Positions 24,901 to 33,764 of a DNA stretch of 48,108 nucleotides are shown one piece after another. The DNA comes from JALZAQ01 sp038253885 (GTDB taxonomy: Bacteria > Gemmatimonadota > Gemmatimonadetes > Gemmatimonadales > Gemmatimonadaceae): positions 1-48,108 of the forward strand of contig JBBSGP010000025.1 in NCBI GenBank assembly GCA_038253885.1, written 5' to 3'. Both the position numbers and the translations under genes were made by a program. The notes beneath the pieces were generated by a model, which ran no database searches, was not told where the DNA came from, and worked only from the letters and a program-made list of their open reading frames with translations. Each line of letters begins with the position of its first letter. Position 1 is the first letter of the stretch.

Positions 24901-27192
24901 TCAGGCCGCGCGGAATCGGCGCAGACGCAGGCTGTTCGATACGACGCTCACCGAGCTCAGCGCCATCGCTGCGCTGGCGAGCACGGGGCTCAGCTGGATT
25001 CCGAAAGCGGGGTAGAGAACTCCGGCCGCGACCGGGATGCCGATGACGTTGTAGACGAAGGCCCAGAACAGATTCTGTCGCATCGTCCGCATCGTTTTCC
25101 GCGACAGCGCGATGGCCTGCACTACCCCATTCAGGTCGCTGCGCATCAACGTGATGTCGGCGGCCTGCATCGCGATGTCGGTTCCCGTCCCGATGGCGAT
25201 CCCGACATCGGCGCGCGCCAGCGCTGGAGCATCGTTGATGCCATCACCCACCATCGCGACCGTTCCGCCGAGCGCCTGCAAGCGCTCGATCTCGGCGACC
25301 TTGCCATCGGGGCGAACACCGGCAACTACCTGCTCGATGCCGGCCGCGCGCGCGACGGCGCGAGCCGTACTCTCCACATCGCCGCTGAGCATCACCACCT
25401 CGAGCCCCAATCGGCGCAGAGCCGTGACGGCCTCTCGCGACGTCGCCCGGATACTGTCGCTCACGGCGACGAGACCGTACAACCCGCCATCCGCGGCGAT
25501 CCAGATCACCGTCTTTCCATCACCGGCAAGAAGCCGGGCCGCCGGCACGAGAGCGGCGACGTCCACGCCGTGTTCCACCACCAGCGCCTCGTTGCCAACG
25601 AGAACGGACCGGCCGGATACGATTCCCGTCGCGCCCCGTCCGGTGAGGCTCTGGAAGTGCTCCGGGTCCCCAACGGTGAGTCCCCGTGCGCTGGCGGCGG
25701 TCAGGATCGCGGCCGCGAGCGGATGCTCGGAGAAACGCTCGGCTGATGCAGCCAGGGCGAGCAGCTCGTCCTCCGATGTCCGGCCCGGCGCGAGGACAAT
25801 GTCCGACAGCGATGGACGGCCTTCGGTCAGCGTTCCGGTCTTGTCCAGCACGACCGTGCGGATCCGGCCCGCACGCTCCAGCGCCTCGCCTCCTTTGATC
25901 AGCACCCCGAGCTCCGCCCCCTTGCCCGTGGCCACCATGACGGCGGTCGGCACGGCGAGGCCCATCGCGCACGGACAGGCAATGATCAGCACGGCGATCG
26001 CCGCGGCGAAAGCGCGGATCACCGGCGCGGTCGGTGTCGCGATGAACCAGACCACGAACGTGACAATCGCCAGCGAGATGACCACCGGCACGAAGACGCT
26101 GCTGATCCGATCCGCCAGCGCCTGGATGGGCGCGCGCGACCCCTGGGCATCGCGCATGAGACGAACGATCTGCGCGAGGGTGCCATCGGTGCCGAGCGAC
26201 GTCGCGCGGTAGCGGAAGGCGCCGGTGCCGTTCATTGTTCCCCCGATCACCCGATCACCGGTGTGTTTGTCCACCGGCATCGACTCGCCGGTGAGCATCG
26301 ATTCATCAACGGCGCTCGATCCCGAGAGGAGCACACCGTCGACGGGAAGCCGCTCGCCGGGACGCACGACGACGACGTCGCCACGCTGCACCGCGCTCAG
26401 CGGCAGCTCGAGCTCCTCGTCGTCGCGGAGGACCCGCGCCTGCTTGGGCTGCAGATCGATGAGCCCGCGAAGCGCTGCCGACGTTTGTCGCTTCGCCCTC
26501 GCCTCCAGGGCGTTCCCGACGAGGATGAGGCCGATGATGATCACGATCGCCTCGTAGTACACCTCGGGAGCGACGCCGCGCGAGGTGAACACGCCAGGGG
26601 CGACAGTGACGAGCAAGGAGAAGAGATAGGCCGACCCGGTGCCGATGGCGATCAGCGTATTCATGTCCGCCGAGCGATGGCGGAAAGCGGCCCAGGCGCG
26701 GGTGTAGAAGTGACGGCCGGCCCAGGCCATCACCGCCGATGTGAGAAGAAGCATCGCCACCGAGAGCCCGCGCGGAGACAGCGCGCTCGGCGTCAGCATG
26801 GGCATCGAGAGGAGCATGGCGACGGCGCCGACGGCGAGACTCACCAGAGCCTTGAGGCGGAGCTCCCGGAATTCCTCCGCCCGGGCGGCGTCCTGGGCTT
26901 CCTGCTCCTCCATCGGACCACGTCCGGGCGGCGTCAGCTCGGCGCCGTATCCCGTCGCGCGCACACAGTCCAGCAACGTATCGGGGGACGCCACGGTGGG
27001 GTCGTAGGTGACCGTCGCGCTGTTCATCATCAGGTTGACGGCCGCATCGGTGACGCCCGGAGTCCTGGACAGCATGCGCTGAACCCGCGCCTGGCACGCC
27101 GCGCAGGTCATTCCGGTGATGGGGAAGGTCAGCCTCGCGGATGGCGCGTGCTCACCGGCCGGACGCGTGCCCTGCGCGGTCGTCGCGCTCAT
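24901..27192 (-). CDS. copA: Copper-exporting P1B-type ATPase
   Basis: A 763-residue P1B-1 ATPase that pumps Cu(I) out of the cytoplasm. It has one N-terminal heavy-metal domain (GMTCAAC, residues 27-33), the actuator TGES (301-304), the metal-translocating CPC (406-408) and phosphorylation motif DKTGT (450-454). The hinge is GDGINDAPALARADVGIAIG near residue 655, and the final helices carry the Asn/Tyr and Met/Ser regions (YNVIGIP, MALSSVSVVSNS) expected for copper. It lies four bases downstream of the cupredoxin gene and upstream of csoR. Confidence 0.95.
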   Translation of the reverse strand: MSATTAQGTRPAGEHAPSARLTFPITGMTCAACQARVQRMLSRTPGVTDAAVNLMMNSATVTYDPTVASPDTLLDCVRATGYGAELTPPGRGPMEEQEAQDAARAEEFRELRLKALVSLAVGAVAMLLSMPMLTPSALSPRGLSVAMLLLTSAVMAWAGRHFYTRAWAAFRHRSADMNTLIAIGTGSAYLFSLLVTVAPGVFTSRGVAPEVYYEAIVIIIGLILVGNALEARAKRQTSAALRGLIDLQPKQARVLRDDEELELPLSAVQRGDVVVVRPGERLPVDGVLLSGSSAVDESMLTGESMPVDKHTGDRVIGGTMNGTGAFRYRATSLGTDGTLAQIVRLMRDAQGSRAPIQALADRISSVFVPVVISLAIVTFVVWFIATPTAPVIRAFAAAIAVLIIACPCAMGLAVPTAVMVATGKGAELGVLIKGGEALERAGRIRTVVLDKTGTLTEGRPSLSDIVLAPGRTSEDELLALAASAERFSEHPLAAAILTAASARGLTVGDPEHFQSLTGRGATGIVSGRSVLVGNEALVVEHGVDVAALVPAARLLAGDGKTVIWIAADGGLYGLVAVSDSIRATSREAVTALRRLGLEVVMLSGDVESTARAVARAAGIEQVVAGVRPDGKVAEIERLQALGGTVAMVGDGINDAPALARADVGIAIGTGTDIAMQAADITLMRSDLNGVVQAIALSRKTMRTMRQNLFWAFVYNVIGIPVAAGVLYPAFGIQLSPVLASAAMALSSVSVVSNSLRLRRFRAA

Positions 27193-27196
27193 CCGT

Positions 27197-27574
27197 CTAT
27201 TCCACGATCAATGTGCCCCGCAGCATGCTCATGCCGCAGGTGAACTCGTAGCGTCCGGCGCCGGTGGGCGCGAGGTCGATCGCCGTCTTCTCGAAGGGTG
27301 GAAGAAAGCGCCGGACGCCGAAGGCCGGAAAGACGACCTCCTCGGAGCAGCCCGAGCGTTCCTGGCGGTCGAAGAGAAGACGGATGGGATTGCCACCGCG
27401 GACTCGGACGACGGCCGGATCGTAGCCTCCACGCACGGTGATCAGGACTTCCTGGAGGCCACTCTCATTCACGCGTGCGGTCGCGGCGCCGCGCTCGGCG
27501 ACGAAGAAGTACCAGTTCACCAAGCCGATGGCGGCCAGACCTCCGCCCAGCACACCCCAGTCGGCGCCGGTCAC
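27197..27574 (-). CDS. Membrane-anchored cupredoxin-domain protein
   Basis: A 125-residue protein with one N-terminal transmembrane segment (about 7-25) and a cupredoxin domain of the PF13473 type. The likely copper ligands are in SGCSEEVVF (Cys near 79) and in YEFTCGMSMLRG at the end (Cys, Met, Met). A His is missing, so the site would be Cys/Met rich and suited to Cu(I). It lies between the chaperone and the pump, so it may hold copper on the outer face of the membrane or pass it on. GTG 27574 overlaps the copZ stop as GTGA. Confidence 0.8.
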   Translation of the reverse strand: MTGADWGVLGGGLAAIGLVNWYFFVAERGAATARVNESGLQEVLITVRGGYDPAVVRVRGGNPIRLLFDRQERSGCSEEVVFPAFGVRRFLPPFEKTAIDLAPTGAGRYEFTCGMSMLRGTLIVE

Positions 27575-27783
27575 GTCGTCACGTCGCCGGCCGTGTAGCC
27601 GGCGTCGGCGAGGGCACCGCGGATCTCATCGATCCCGCTCTGGCGCGGATCGTAGCGAAGCTCTGCGAGGCCGATGGTCACCCGATCGACCTCGACTCCG
27701 GGCAGCTCGGCGAGCGCAGCCTCGACCGCAGTCACACAGTGACCGCAGCTCATGCCTCCGACAGCGATTCGGGCGTGGGTCAT
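27571..27783 (-). CDS. copZ: CopZ-like copper chaperone (HMA domain)
   Basis: A 70-residue heavy-metal-associated domain with the Cu(I)-binding motif GMSCGHC (residues 10-16) and the ferredoxin-like length of the family. It would carry Cu(I) to the CopA N-terminal domain. It is the first gene of the operon; ATG 27783 has a GGGGGAGAGA Shine-Dalgarno region directly upstream. The operator-like dyad and promoter lie in the 61 bases before it. Confidence 0.92.
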   Translation of the reverse strand: MTHARIAVGGMSCGHCVTAVEAALAELPGVEVDRVTIGLAELRYDPRQSGIDEIRGALADAGYTAGDVTT

Positions 27784-27800
27784 TCTCTCCCCCTGGTATT

Positions 27801-27820
27801 GTATAGCCCATGGGGGTATA
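27801..27820 (-). promoter_or_regulatory. CsoR-type operator of the copper operon
   Basis: TATA arms flank C- and G-runs (GTATAGCCCATGGGGGTATA on the plus strand), an almost perfect dyad with one extra base. This is the character of known CsoR boxes: an inverted repeat with central G/C runs and AT-rich flanks. A second, weaker TATACCCC stretch lies at 27827-27834. The site lies between promoter and copZ start, so CsoR bound here would block transcription. Confidence 0.6.
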
Positions 27821-27842
27821 AGCTATATACCCCTCCCCCCTA

Positions 27843-27848
27843 TGTCAA
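27843..27848 (-). promoter_or_regulatory. -35 box of the copper operon
   Basis: A perfect TTGACA on the minus strand, overlapping the stop codon of the upstream methyltransferase gene. TATAGC 15 bases downstream or TAGCTT 17 bases downstream are the candidate -10 boxes, the spacer being a run of G. The operator-like dyad follows directly. Confidence 0.5.
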
Positions 27849-28642
27849 CACTCCGCCGGCCGGCGCGCCGACAGGTCGAGCCGCCAGTAGTCGAGCGAAT
27901 ACGGCGGCTCGTCCCCGGCCGCCGAGGTGGTCAGGTCGGCGAGGTATTCCTCGGCCAGGGTCTCGGAGGGGAGGTGGGCGAGGTACGGCCGGATCACCAC
28001 CGTGCGGAGGAAGCGTTGATACGCGTCCGCGTCGTCGAAGACGATCGGCGCCGGATGGATGCTCGTTTCGATGTCCTCGAACCCGGCATCGCTCAGCCGT
28101 GCGGCGGTGATCTCGGAGCTGGCGAACTCCCATGGGTCTCGCCACTGCGCGAAATGGCGGGCATAGCGCGGCGAGCGAGCCAGCGCCGTCGCTCGCGCGT
28201 GCACGCGGGCGAGGTTGTGGGCGCCGCCGCACTGCGCGTGCAGGCGGCCGCCTGGCCGCAGCACGCCCAGAGTCTCCCGAAAAAGTCTCGGGTGGTCGGG
28301 GATCCAATGAAAGGTCGCGGTGCTGAAAACGACATCGAAGTGAGCGCCGAAGGGAAGGCGGTCCCCGCTGGCCAGCACAACCTCCCAGCCATCGGTGAAT
28401 CGCGCACCCAACAGCTCCCGCACCAGGCGGATCATGCTCGCTGACGCGTCGAGGGCGACGACGGACCCGCTGGCGAGGCGATCTCTCAGTTCCGCGGTCA
28501 GCCTCCCGCTACCGCAGCCGACATCCAGCACCCGCTCGTGCCCATCCAGTGGCAGACGGTCGAGCACTTGCATTCCCCAGTTGAACTGGGGCTCGGAGAT
28601 GCGATGGTACGTGCTGGCGTCCCAGTCGGACGTCCCTGTCAC
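27845..28642 (-). CDS. SAM-dependent methyltransferase, trans-aconitate methyltransferase-like
   Basis: A 265-residue class I methyltransferase. Motif I is VLDVGCGSGRLT (about 39-50), motif II VVALDAS (about 62-68), and STATFHWIPDHPRLF (about 106-120) is typical of the trans-aconitate 2-methyltransferase (Tam) and ubiquinone-type groups. The N-terminal DASTYHRISEPQFNWG also fits Tam-like proteins. The acceptor cannot be told from the sequence. GTG 28642 overlaps the mgtE stop as GTGA, so it is co-transcribed with the magnesium transporter; no functional link is obvious. Confidence 0.82.
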   Translation of the reverse strand: MTGTSDWDASTYHRISEPQFNWGMQVLDRLPLDGHERVLDVGCGSGRLTAELRDRLASGSVVALDASASMIRLVRELLGARFTDGWEVVLASGDRLPFGAHFDVVFSTATFHWIPDHPRLFRETLGVLRPGGRLHAQCGGAHNLARVHARATALARSPRYARHFAQWRDPWEFASSEITAARLSDAGFEDIETSIHPAPIVFDDADAYQRFLRTVVIRPYLAHLPSETLAEEYLADLTTSAAGDEPPYSLDYWRLDLSARRPAEC

Positions 28643-30084
28643 AGCAGGGTGCCGCGCAGGATGACGAGCGCGACGTAGAAGTAGATGCTGAGTCCCGTCA
28701 CATCCACCAGTGTGGCGACGAAAGGCGCGGATGCACTCGCCGGGTCGAAGCCTATCCGGCGCAGCACGAACGGCAGCATCGACCCGGCCACCGAGCCGAA
28801 GGTCACGATGCCCACGAGCGCGCAGCCGACGGTGAGCGCCACCAGCCGATAGTGGATACCGTAGTCATAGCCGAGCCGGAAGCCGCCGAGATGGGTATCG
28901 TGAAGCCACATCGTCTGCCACGCCAGGACGCGGATGATGCCGATGACTCCGAGGATGGCGCCGAGCACGACACCGGATGCCAGCTCGCGGCGCGCGACCC
29001 GCCACCAGTCTGCCAGCCGGACCTCGCCCAGCGCCATGGCCCGGATGATCAGTGACGTCGCCTGGGAGCCGGAGTTCCCGCCGGAGCTCATCACCAGTGG
29101 CACGAAGAGCACGAGAACGGCAGCGCGCTGCAGCTCCATGTCGAAGTGCTGCATCGCCGTCGCGGTGAGCATCTCGCTGAGGAAGAGCGCGCTCAGCCAG
29201 CCCCCCCGCTTCCGGATCATCGACACGAATCCGATCTGCGTGTACGGCTCGTCGAGAGCCGCCATGCCTCCGAGCTTCTGGACGTCCTCGGTCTGCTCCT
29301 CCTGCATGGCATCGATCACGTCATCGACTGTCACCACGCCGCGCACGCGGTTGGTCTCATCAACGACCGGCACCGACACGAGGTCGTACTTGGAGATGAT
29401 GCGCTGGACCTCTTCCCGGTCGGTGGTCGGTGAGACGGCAACGACGTCCGTCCATGCGACCTCCGACACTCTCGTTCCTTCGGGTGCGGCGAGCAGCTCC
29501 CGGAGGGAGAGCACTCCCTGCAGGCGCCCATCGGTGTCGGTGACGTAGATGTTGTGCATGGCCTCGTTCCGCCCGCTTCGCGCCATGGCCCGGACGACGC
29601 CGAGCGCGTCATCGACAGTGATGTCCCGCAGCACGGATCCGAACTGGGTCGTCATGAGCCCGCCGGCCGTATCGGGAGCGTGGGCGAGCAGCTCCTCGGT
29701 CTCGCCGCGGGCCTCGGATGAGATCTCCGAGAGGATCTCATCCGCGTGCTCGTCCTCCAGCTCCTCGAGCGCATCGGCGCGGTCGTCCGGCGTCATCTGC
29801 GTGACGATCGCGGCCGCCTGGACCGCGCTCATCGCCTCCAGCACCTGAGTGCGGAGCTCCTCATCCAGGTACTCGAGGATGTCGGCCGCCCGATCGGACG
29901 GCAGCGCTCGCAGCAGCTCCGGCACGCGGTCCGCCGGCAGGAGAGCTGCGACGTCGGCGAGATCCGCGGGATGGATCTCGCTCGTCTCCGCTTCGATGTC
30001 ACCCGGGCGCTCCTGGAGGAGCACCAGAATGTCAGGCGCGATCAGCGCCGCGATCGGACGCTCTTCCGTTCGCTGTGGTGCCAT
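28639..30084 (-). CDS. mgtE: MgtE-family magnesium transporter
   Basis: A 481-residue MgtE. Order: N-domain of helical repeats (about 15-125; IHPADLADVAALLP and ILEYLDEE), two CBS domains (about 130-255; MTTQFGSVLRDITVDDAL and GVVTVDDVIDAM), the plug helix, and five transmembrane helices (about 280-480). The ion path is marked by VMSSGGNSGSQATSL and by PFVATLVDVTGLSIYF in the last helix, which holds the key Asp. The cytoplasmic domain gates the channel by Mg2+. I use ATG 30084; a TTG at 30102 would add six residues. Confidence 0.93.
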   Translation of the reverse strand: MAPQRTEERPIAALIAPDILVLLQERPGDIEAETSEIHPADLADVAALLPADRVPELLRALPSDRAADILEYLDEELRTQVLEAMSAVQAAAIVTQMTPDDRADALEELEDEHADEILSEISSEARGETEELLAHAPDTAGGLMTTQFGSVLRDITVDDALGVVRAMARSGRNEAMHNIYVTDTDGRLQGVLSLRELLAAPEGTRVSEVAWTDVVAVSPTTDREEVQRIISKYDLVSVPVVDETNRVRGVVTVDDVIDAMQEEQTEDVQKLGGMAALDEPYTQIGFVSMIRKRGGWLSALFLSEMLTATAMQHFDMELQRAAVLVLFVPLVMSSGGNSGSQATSLIIRAMALGEVRLADWWRVARRELASGVVLGAILGVIGIIRVLAWQTMWLHDTHLGGFRLGYDYGIHYRLVALTVGCALVGIVTFGSVAGSMLPFVLRRIGFDPASASAPFVATLVDVTGLSIYFYVALVILRGTLL

Positions 30085-30258
30085 CGTCACGACCGTCCGC
30101 AAGGGGGCGGGTCAACTTATGCGAGCGTCCCCGGCGCTACAAGCGCGCGCAATCGGAGCCATCGAAGCGCACGGGGTGACATGCCTGCGCGCACGTTCGC
30201 GGCCGTTGACGCGCCACCGTGCCACCACGATGTTTCCCTCTCCTTCACCACCAGCAAC

Positions 30259-31149
30259 ATGACCCGTGTGGCCTTTCTCGGACTCGGCGCCATCGGTGCG
30301 CCGATGGCCCGCCACCTCGCCGCACCTCCGTTCGAGCTCCTGGTCTGGAACCGCACGCGCGAGAAGGCTCTCACTCTCGCCACCGGCAGTCAGACCCGGG
30401 TGGCGGAATCGCCGGCCGCGGCGGCGCGCCACGCCGAGGTCGTGGTCACCTGCCTGCCGACATCGCGCGAGGTCGAGGCGTTGCTCGACGGCGAGGACGG
30501 ATTACTCGACTCACTCGAGCGGGGCGCCACTCTCGTCGACTGCACCTCGGGTGATCCCGCGACCTCACGGCGCATCGCATCCCGGTTGGCATCGCGCGGG
30601 ATTTCCTTTCTGGATGCGCCGGTGAGCGGTGGCGTGAAGGGCGCGGTGGCGGGCACGCTGACGGTGATGATCGGCGGCGACCCGAGCGTCGTCGAGCGCG
30701 TGCGTCCGGTGCTCGAGGCCTTTGGCAAGACCATCGTGCACTGCGGACCCGTCGGAGCCGGCCACGCGCTCAAGGCGATGAATCAGTATCTCCTGGGACT
30801 GCACATCTGGTCGCTGGCCGAAGCACTCTCGGTGCTCACCCGGGAGGGCGTGTCGGCGGAGATCGCGCCCCAGGTGATCAACGCGTCCAGCGGCCGCTCC
30901 AACAGCTCCCAGAACCTGTTCCCCGAGCGCGTGCTCGGTCGCGCCTTTCATCGCACGTTCAGGCAGGCCCTCCTCGACAAGGACGTTCGCATCGCGGCGT
31001 CGGTGGCGCGCGAGCACGAGATCCCGGCGCCGATGCTCCAGCTCACCGCCGAGCTGATGCACCTCGCGCACCGCGCGCTCGGCGAGGACGCTGACCACGT
31101 CGAGACGGTTCGCTACGTCGAGCAGCTGACGGGAACGGAGATCTCCTGA
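30259..31149 (+). CDS. Beta-hydroxyacid dehydrogenase (3-hydroxyisobutyrate/tartronate semialdehyde reductase family)
   Basis: A 296-residue NAD(P)-dependent enzyme. The Rossmann motif is FLGLGAIGAPMA (residues 5-16), the substrate-binding DAPVSGGVKGAVAGTLTVMI spans about 120-139, and the catalytic Lys is Lys172 in GHALKAMNQ. The family includes MmsB, GarR and succinic semialdehyde reductases. ATG 30259 gives the proper beginning at the Rossmann strand; the frame is open further upstream but reads antisense to mgtE. Its stop overlaps the start of the PLP enzyme gene (TGATG), so the two probably act in one pathway. Confidence 0.87.
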   Translation: MTRVAFLGLGAIGAPMARHLAAPPFELLVWNRTREKALTLATGSQTRVAESPAAAARHAEVVVTCLPTSREVEALLDGEDGLLDSLERGATLVDCTSGDPATSRRIASRLASRGISFLDAPVSGGVKGAVAGTLTVMIGGDPSVVERVRPVLEAFGKTIVHCGPVGAGHALKAMNQYLLGLHIWSLAEALSVLTREGVSAEIAPQVINASSGRSNSSQNLFPERVLGRAFHRTFRQALLDKDVRIAASVAREHEIPAPMLQLTAELMHLAHRALGEDADHVETVRYVEQLTGTEIS

Positions 31150-32402
31150 TGGATCAGCTTCTGGCAGCCTCCGTCGCATCCGTCGATGTGATCCGCTCGC
31201 ATTTTCCGGCCCTCGACCGCGTGCACCGGCAGGGTGGCGCAGGCCAGCCGGTCGCGTACTTCGACGGGCCCGGAGGCACCCAGGTGCCTCGAGCCGTCGT
31301 GGACGCGATGACCGACTACCTACTGTGCCACAACGCCAACACGCATTGGGCGTATCCGAGCAGCGCCGAAACGGATGCGATCATCGACGAGTCGCGACAG
31401 GCGATGGCGGATTTCCTGGGAGCGTCGCCCAGTGAGATCGCCTTCGGCGCGAACATGACAACTCTCGCCTTTCACGTGGGGCGCGCGCTCGGCCGCCGGA
31501 TGACGCCGGGCGACGAGATCATCGTCACCGAGCTGGACCACCACGCGAACAGCGATCCCTGGCGTGAGCTGGCGCGGGACCGCGGTCTGGTCGTGCGGAC
31601 CGCCCGGATGATTCCCGAGAGTGGCCAGCTCGACTGGGCGGACCTCGAATCGAAGGTCTCCTCGCGGACGAAGCTCATCGCCGTGGGGGCGGCGTCGAAC
31701 GCACTGGGGACCATCAGCGACGTCGGCCGGGCGGTGGGTCTTGCCCGTGGCATCGGCGCTCTCAGCTTCATCGATGCCGTGCACTATGCCCCGCACGCGC
31801 TCGTGGACGTGCGCTCACTGGGATGTGATTTCCTGGCCTGTTCGGCGTACAAGTTCTACGGTCCGCACATCGGAGTGCTGTTTGGACGCGAGGAGTTGCT
31901 CGGCACTCTCGACATCCCGCGTCTCGTGCCTGCTCCCAGCAACGCACCCGACCGGGTCGAGACCGGCACGCAGAACCACGAGGGAATCGCTGGCGCCGCG
32001 GCCGCGGTGCACTTCCTGGCGTCGCTCGCGACCGGCGACACCAGACGCGAGCGTCTCGCGGCCGCTTTCGCGACTTTGCACGTGCGCGGCACCGGACTGG
32101 TCGCGCGGATCTGGCGATCGCTCGGGAGCATTCCCGGCGTCACGCTGTATGGCCCGCCGCCCACCGCCCCGCGGACGCCGACCATCGGGTTCACGGTTCG
32201 GGGGGTGCGATCCGGAGAGGTGGCCCGGCGACTGGCGGGGCGAGGGATCTTCGCCTCCCACGGGGACTTCTACGCGCTCACCGTGATCGAGCGGCTGGGG
32301 CTCGGTGCCGAAGGCCTGGTGCGCGTCGGGTGCGCTTGCTACACGAGCCCGGGCGAGGTGGACCGCCTGATCACCGCCGTCGGCGAGATCAGCGGGGGAT
32401 AG
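31149..32402 (+). CDS. Cysteine desulfurase-like PLP enzyme (VC1184 family)
   Basis: A 417-residue class V aminotransferase-fold protein. FDGPGGTQVPRAVVDAM near residue 38 is characteristic of the cysteine desulfurase-like VC1184 family. ELDHHAN (about 129) binds PLP, and the Schiff-base lysine is Lys235 in CSAYKFYGPHIG. The family's true reaction is unclear; it lacks evidence for an SUF-type partner here, and none of the neighbours is an iron-sulfur assembly gene. It overlaps the preceding dehydrogenase by one base. Its end overlaps the convergent DUF4015 gene by 14 bases. Confidence 0.85.
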   Translation: MDQLLAASVASVDVIRSHFPALDRVHRQGGAGQPVAYFDGPGGTQVPRAVVDAMTDYLLCHNANTHWAYPSSAETDAIIDESRQAMADFLGASPSEIAFGANMTTLAFHVGRALGRRMTPGDEIIVTELDHHANSDPWRELARDRGLVVRTARMIPESGQLDWADLESKVSSRTKLIAVGAASNALGTISDVGRAVGLARGIGALSFIDAVHYAPHALVDVRSLGCDFLACSAYKFYGPHIGVLFGREELLGTLDIPRLVPAPSNAPDRVETGTQNHEGIAGAAAAVHFLASLATGDTRRERLAAAFATLHVRGTGLVARIWRSLGSIPGVTLYGPPPTAPRTPTIGFTVRGVRSGEVARRLAGRGIFASHGDFYALTVIERLGLGAEGLVRVGCACYTSPGEVDRLITAVGEISGG

Positions 32403-33651
32403 AGTCCCGCGCGTTCCCACGGGTCGAGGGAGCCGCTCTGGGTACTGTGGCCGGCGCCCACGGCTTCTTCCGGGAGACCAGCGTCTTCTCGAGCCCGGCC
32501 TGCACCGCATCGTAGTTCGACCCGGGATGCCAGAGCACCCAACCATCGTAGCCAGCCGCGTACACTCCGCGCTTCTGCTCCTCCAGCTCGCGCGGTCCAT
32601 AGCGGGGGGCGCCGAGCGTGAACGCCTGCAGCCACGGTCGCACGTGCTCGGGCTGGGCGAGCCCGAGCTTCATGTCCCGCTTGTGCGCCTTGGAGATAGC
32701 GGAATCCACGACGAGATAGGGCTCCGCATTCGGGTGCGGGAGGCCGAACGACCCATGCGGGTAATGCGAGGGATAGACCATCGGGAGCAGCACGTCCGTT
32801 ACCGGCGCAAGGTGCTCCCACTGCTGTCCGATCTCGAGAGCTCCCGGCACCGTCGTGACCAGCCCGAAGATGTCGGCGGCGCAGCGCACGTCGAGCCGGT
32901 GCAGCCGCCCGCACGCCTGGAGCAGAAAATCCTGTAGCGCCTGAGGCTTCGATTCCGTCGTCGAGCCCGGGAAGATCTGCTTGGGCAGGCTCTGGAACGG
33001 CTCGGGGAAACGGATGTAATCGAACTGGATCTCGGCGAATCCCAGGCGCGCCACTTCCTCCGCGACGCGAATGTCATACTCCCGGATCTGCGCGTCGAAG
33101 GGATTCACCCAGCTGATGCCCTTGTGATCGCGCCAGGCCTCCCCGTTGGGTTGGCGGATGATGTGCGCTGGGTTCATGCGCGCGGCCACCGAATCCTTGA
33201 ACGTCACGATACGGGCGATCGCCACGATCTGGTGAGCCTTGAGCGTGTCGAGCAGCGCCGGAAGGTTCGGGATCGTACCCGCTCGGCCGGCGTTGCGCTT
33301 CACCATCGAGTCGCCCGAGGTGTAGTTCAGCCCGAACTCATCCTTGATGTCGATCACGAATGCGTTGATCTCGGTGGAATCGGCGAGCGCGATCAGGCGC
33401 CGCATCTTGTTCGCGCTCTGAGCCGCGAACCGGTTCACGTACAGCCCGCGAACCACCGGGGCCTCCGCCAGGACGATCTTCTCGCTTTCGAGCGAGGGGG
33501 TAGCCACCGCTGGCCGCGATGGCGGAGCGGTGGCGCCGGTCCGGGGCACGCTGTCGCGGCGGGGAGCGATCGCGGAGCTGTCCGGTACGGATCGGGCATC
33601 GCCCCGGCCACAGGCGGTGAGCGCAAGAAAGAGAAGAGCGAAACGGATCAT
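32389..33651 (-). CDS. DUF4015 putative glycoside hydrolase, lipoprotein
   Basis: A 420-residue secreted lipoprotein: MIRFALLFLALTACGRG has a lipobox with Cys15. After a Pro/Ser-rich linker (to about residue 65) comes a TIM-barrel of the DUF4015 type, placed near alpha-amylase-like glycoside hydrolases: VVRGLYVNRFA, NAFVIDIKDEFG, FAEIQFDYIRFPE (about 205-217; Asp and Arg at likely active-site positions), VLLPMVYPSHYP and YDGWVLWHPGSNY. Substrate unknown. ATG 33651 is chosen for the signal peptide; the frame extends to 33759 without a signal sequence. It overlaps the PLP enzyme gene end-to-end. Confidence 0.82.
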   Translation of the reverse strand: MIRFALLFLALTACGRGDARSVPDSSAIAPRRDSVPRTGATAPPSRPAVATPSLESEKIVLAEAPVVRGLYVNRFAAQSANKMRRLIALADSTEINAFVIDIKDEFGLNYTSGDSMVKRNAGRAGTIPNLPALLDTLKAHQIVAIARIVTFKDSVAARMNPAHIIRQPNGEAWRDHKGISWVNPFDAQIREYDIRVAEEVARLGFAEIQFDYIRFPEPFQSLPKQIFPGSTTESKPQALQDFLLQACGRLHRLDVRCAADIFGLVTTVPGALEIGQQWEHLAPVTDVLLPMVYPSHYPHGSFGLPHPNAEPYLVVDSAISKAHKRDMKLGLAQPEHVRPWLQAFTLGAPRYGPRELEEQKRGVYAAGYDGWVLWHPGSNYDAVQAGLEKTLVSRKKPWAPATVPRAAPSTRGNARDSIPR

Positions 33652-33764
33652 CGGCGTGAACCGGGTGGAGTAGAGGCGATCTCGGTGTGAGCAACGTAAG
33701 CTAGACGATTCCGGGACGTGAACAGCACGTCCGGCATCGGAATCATCGGCTATATTCACTCGAG

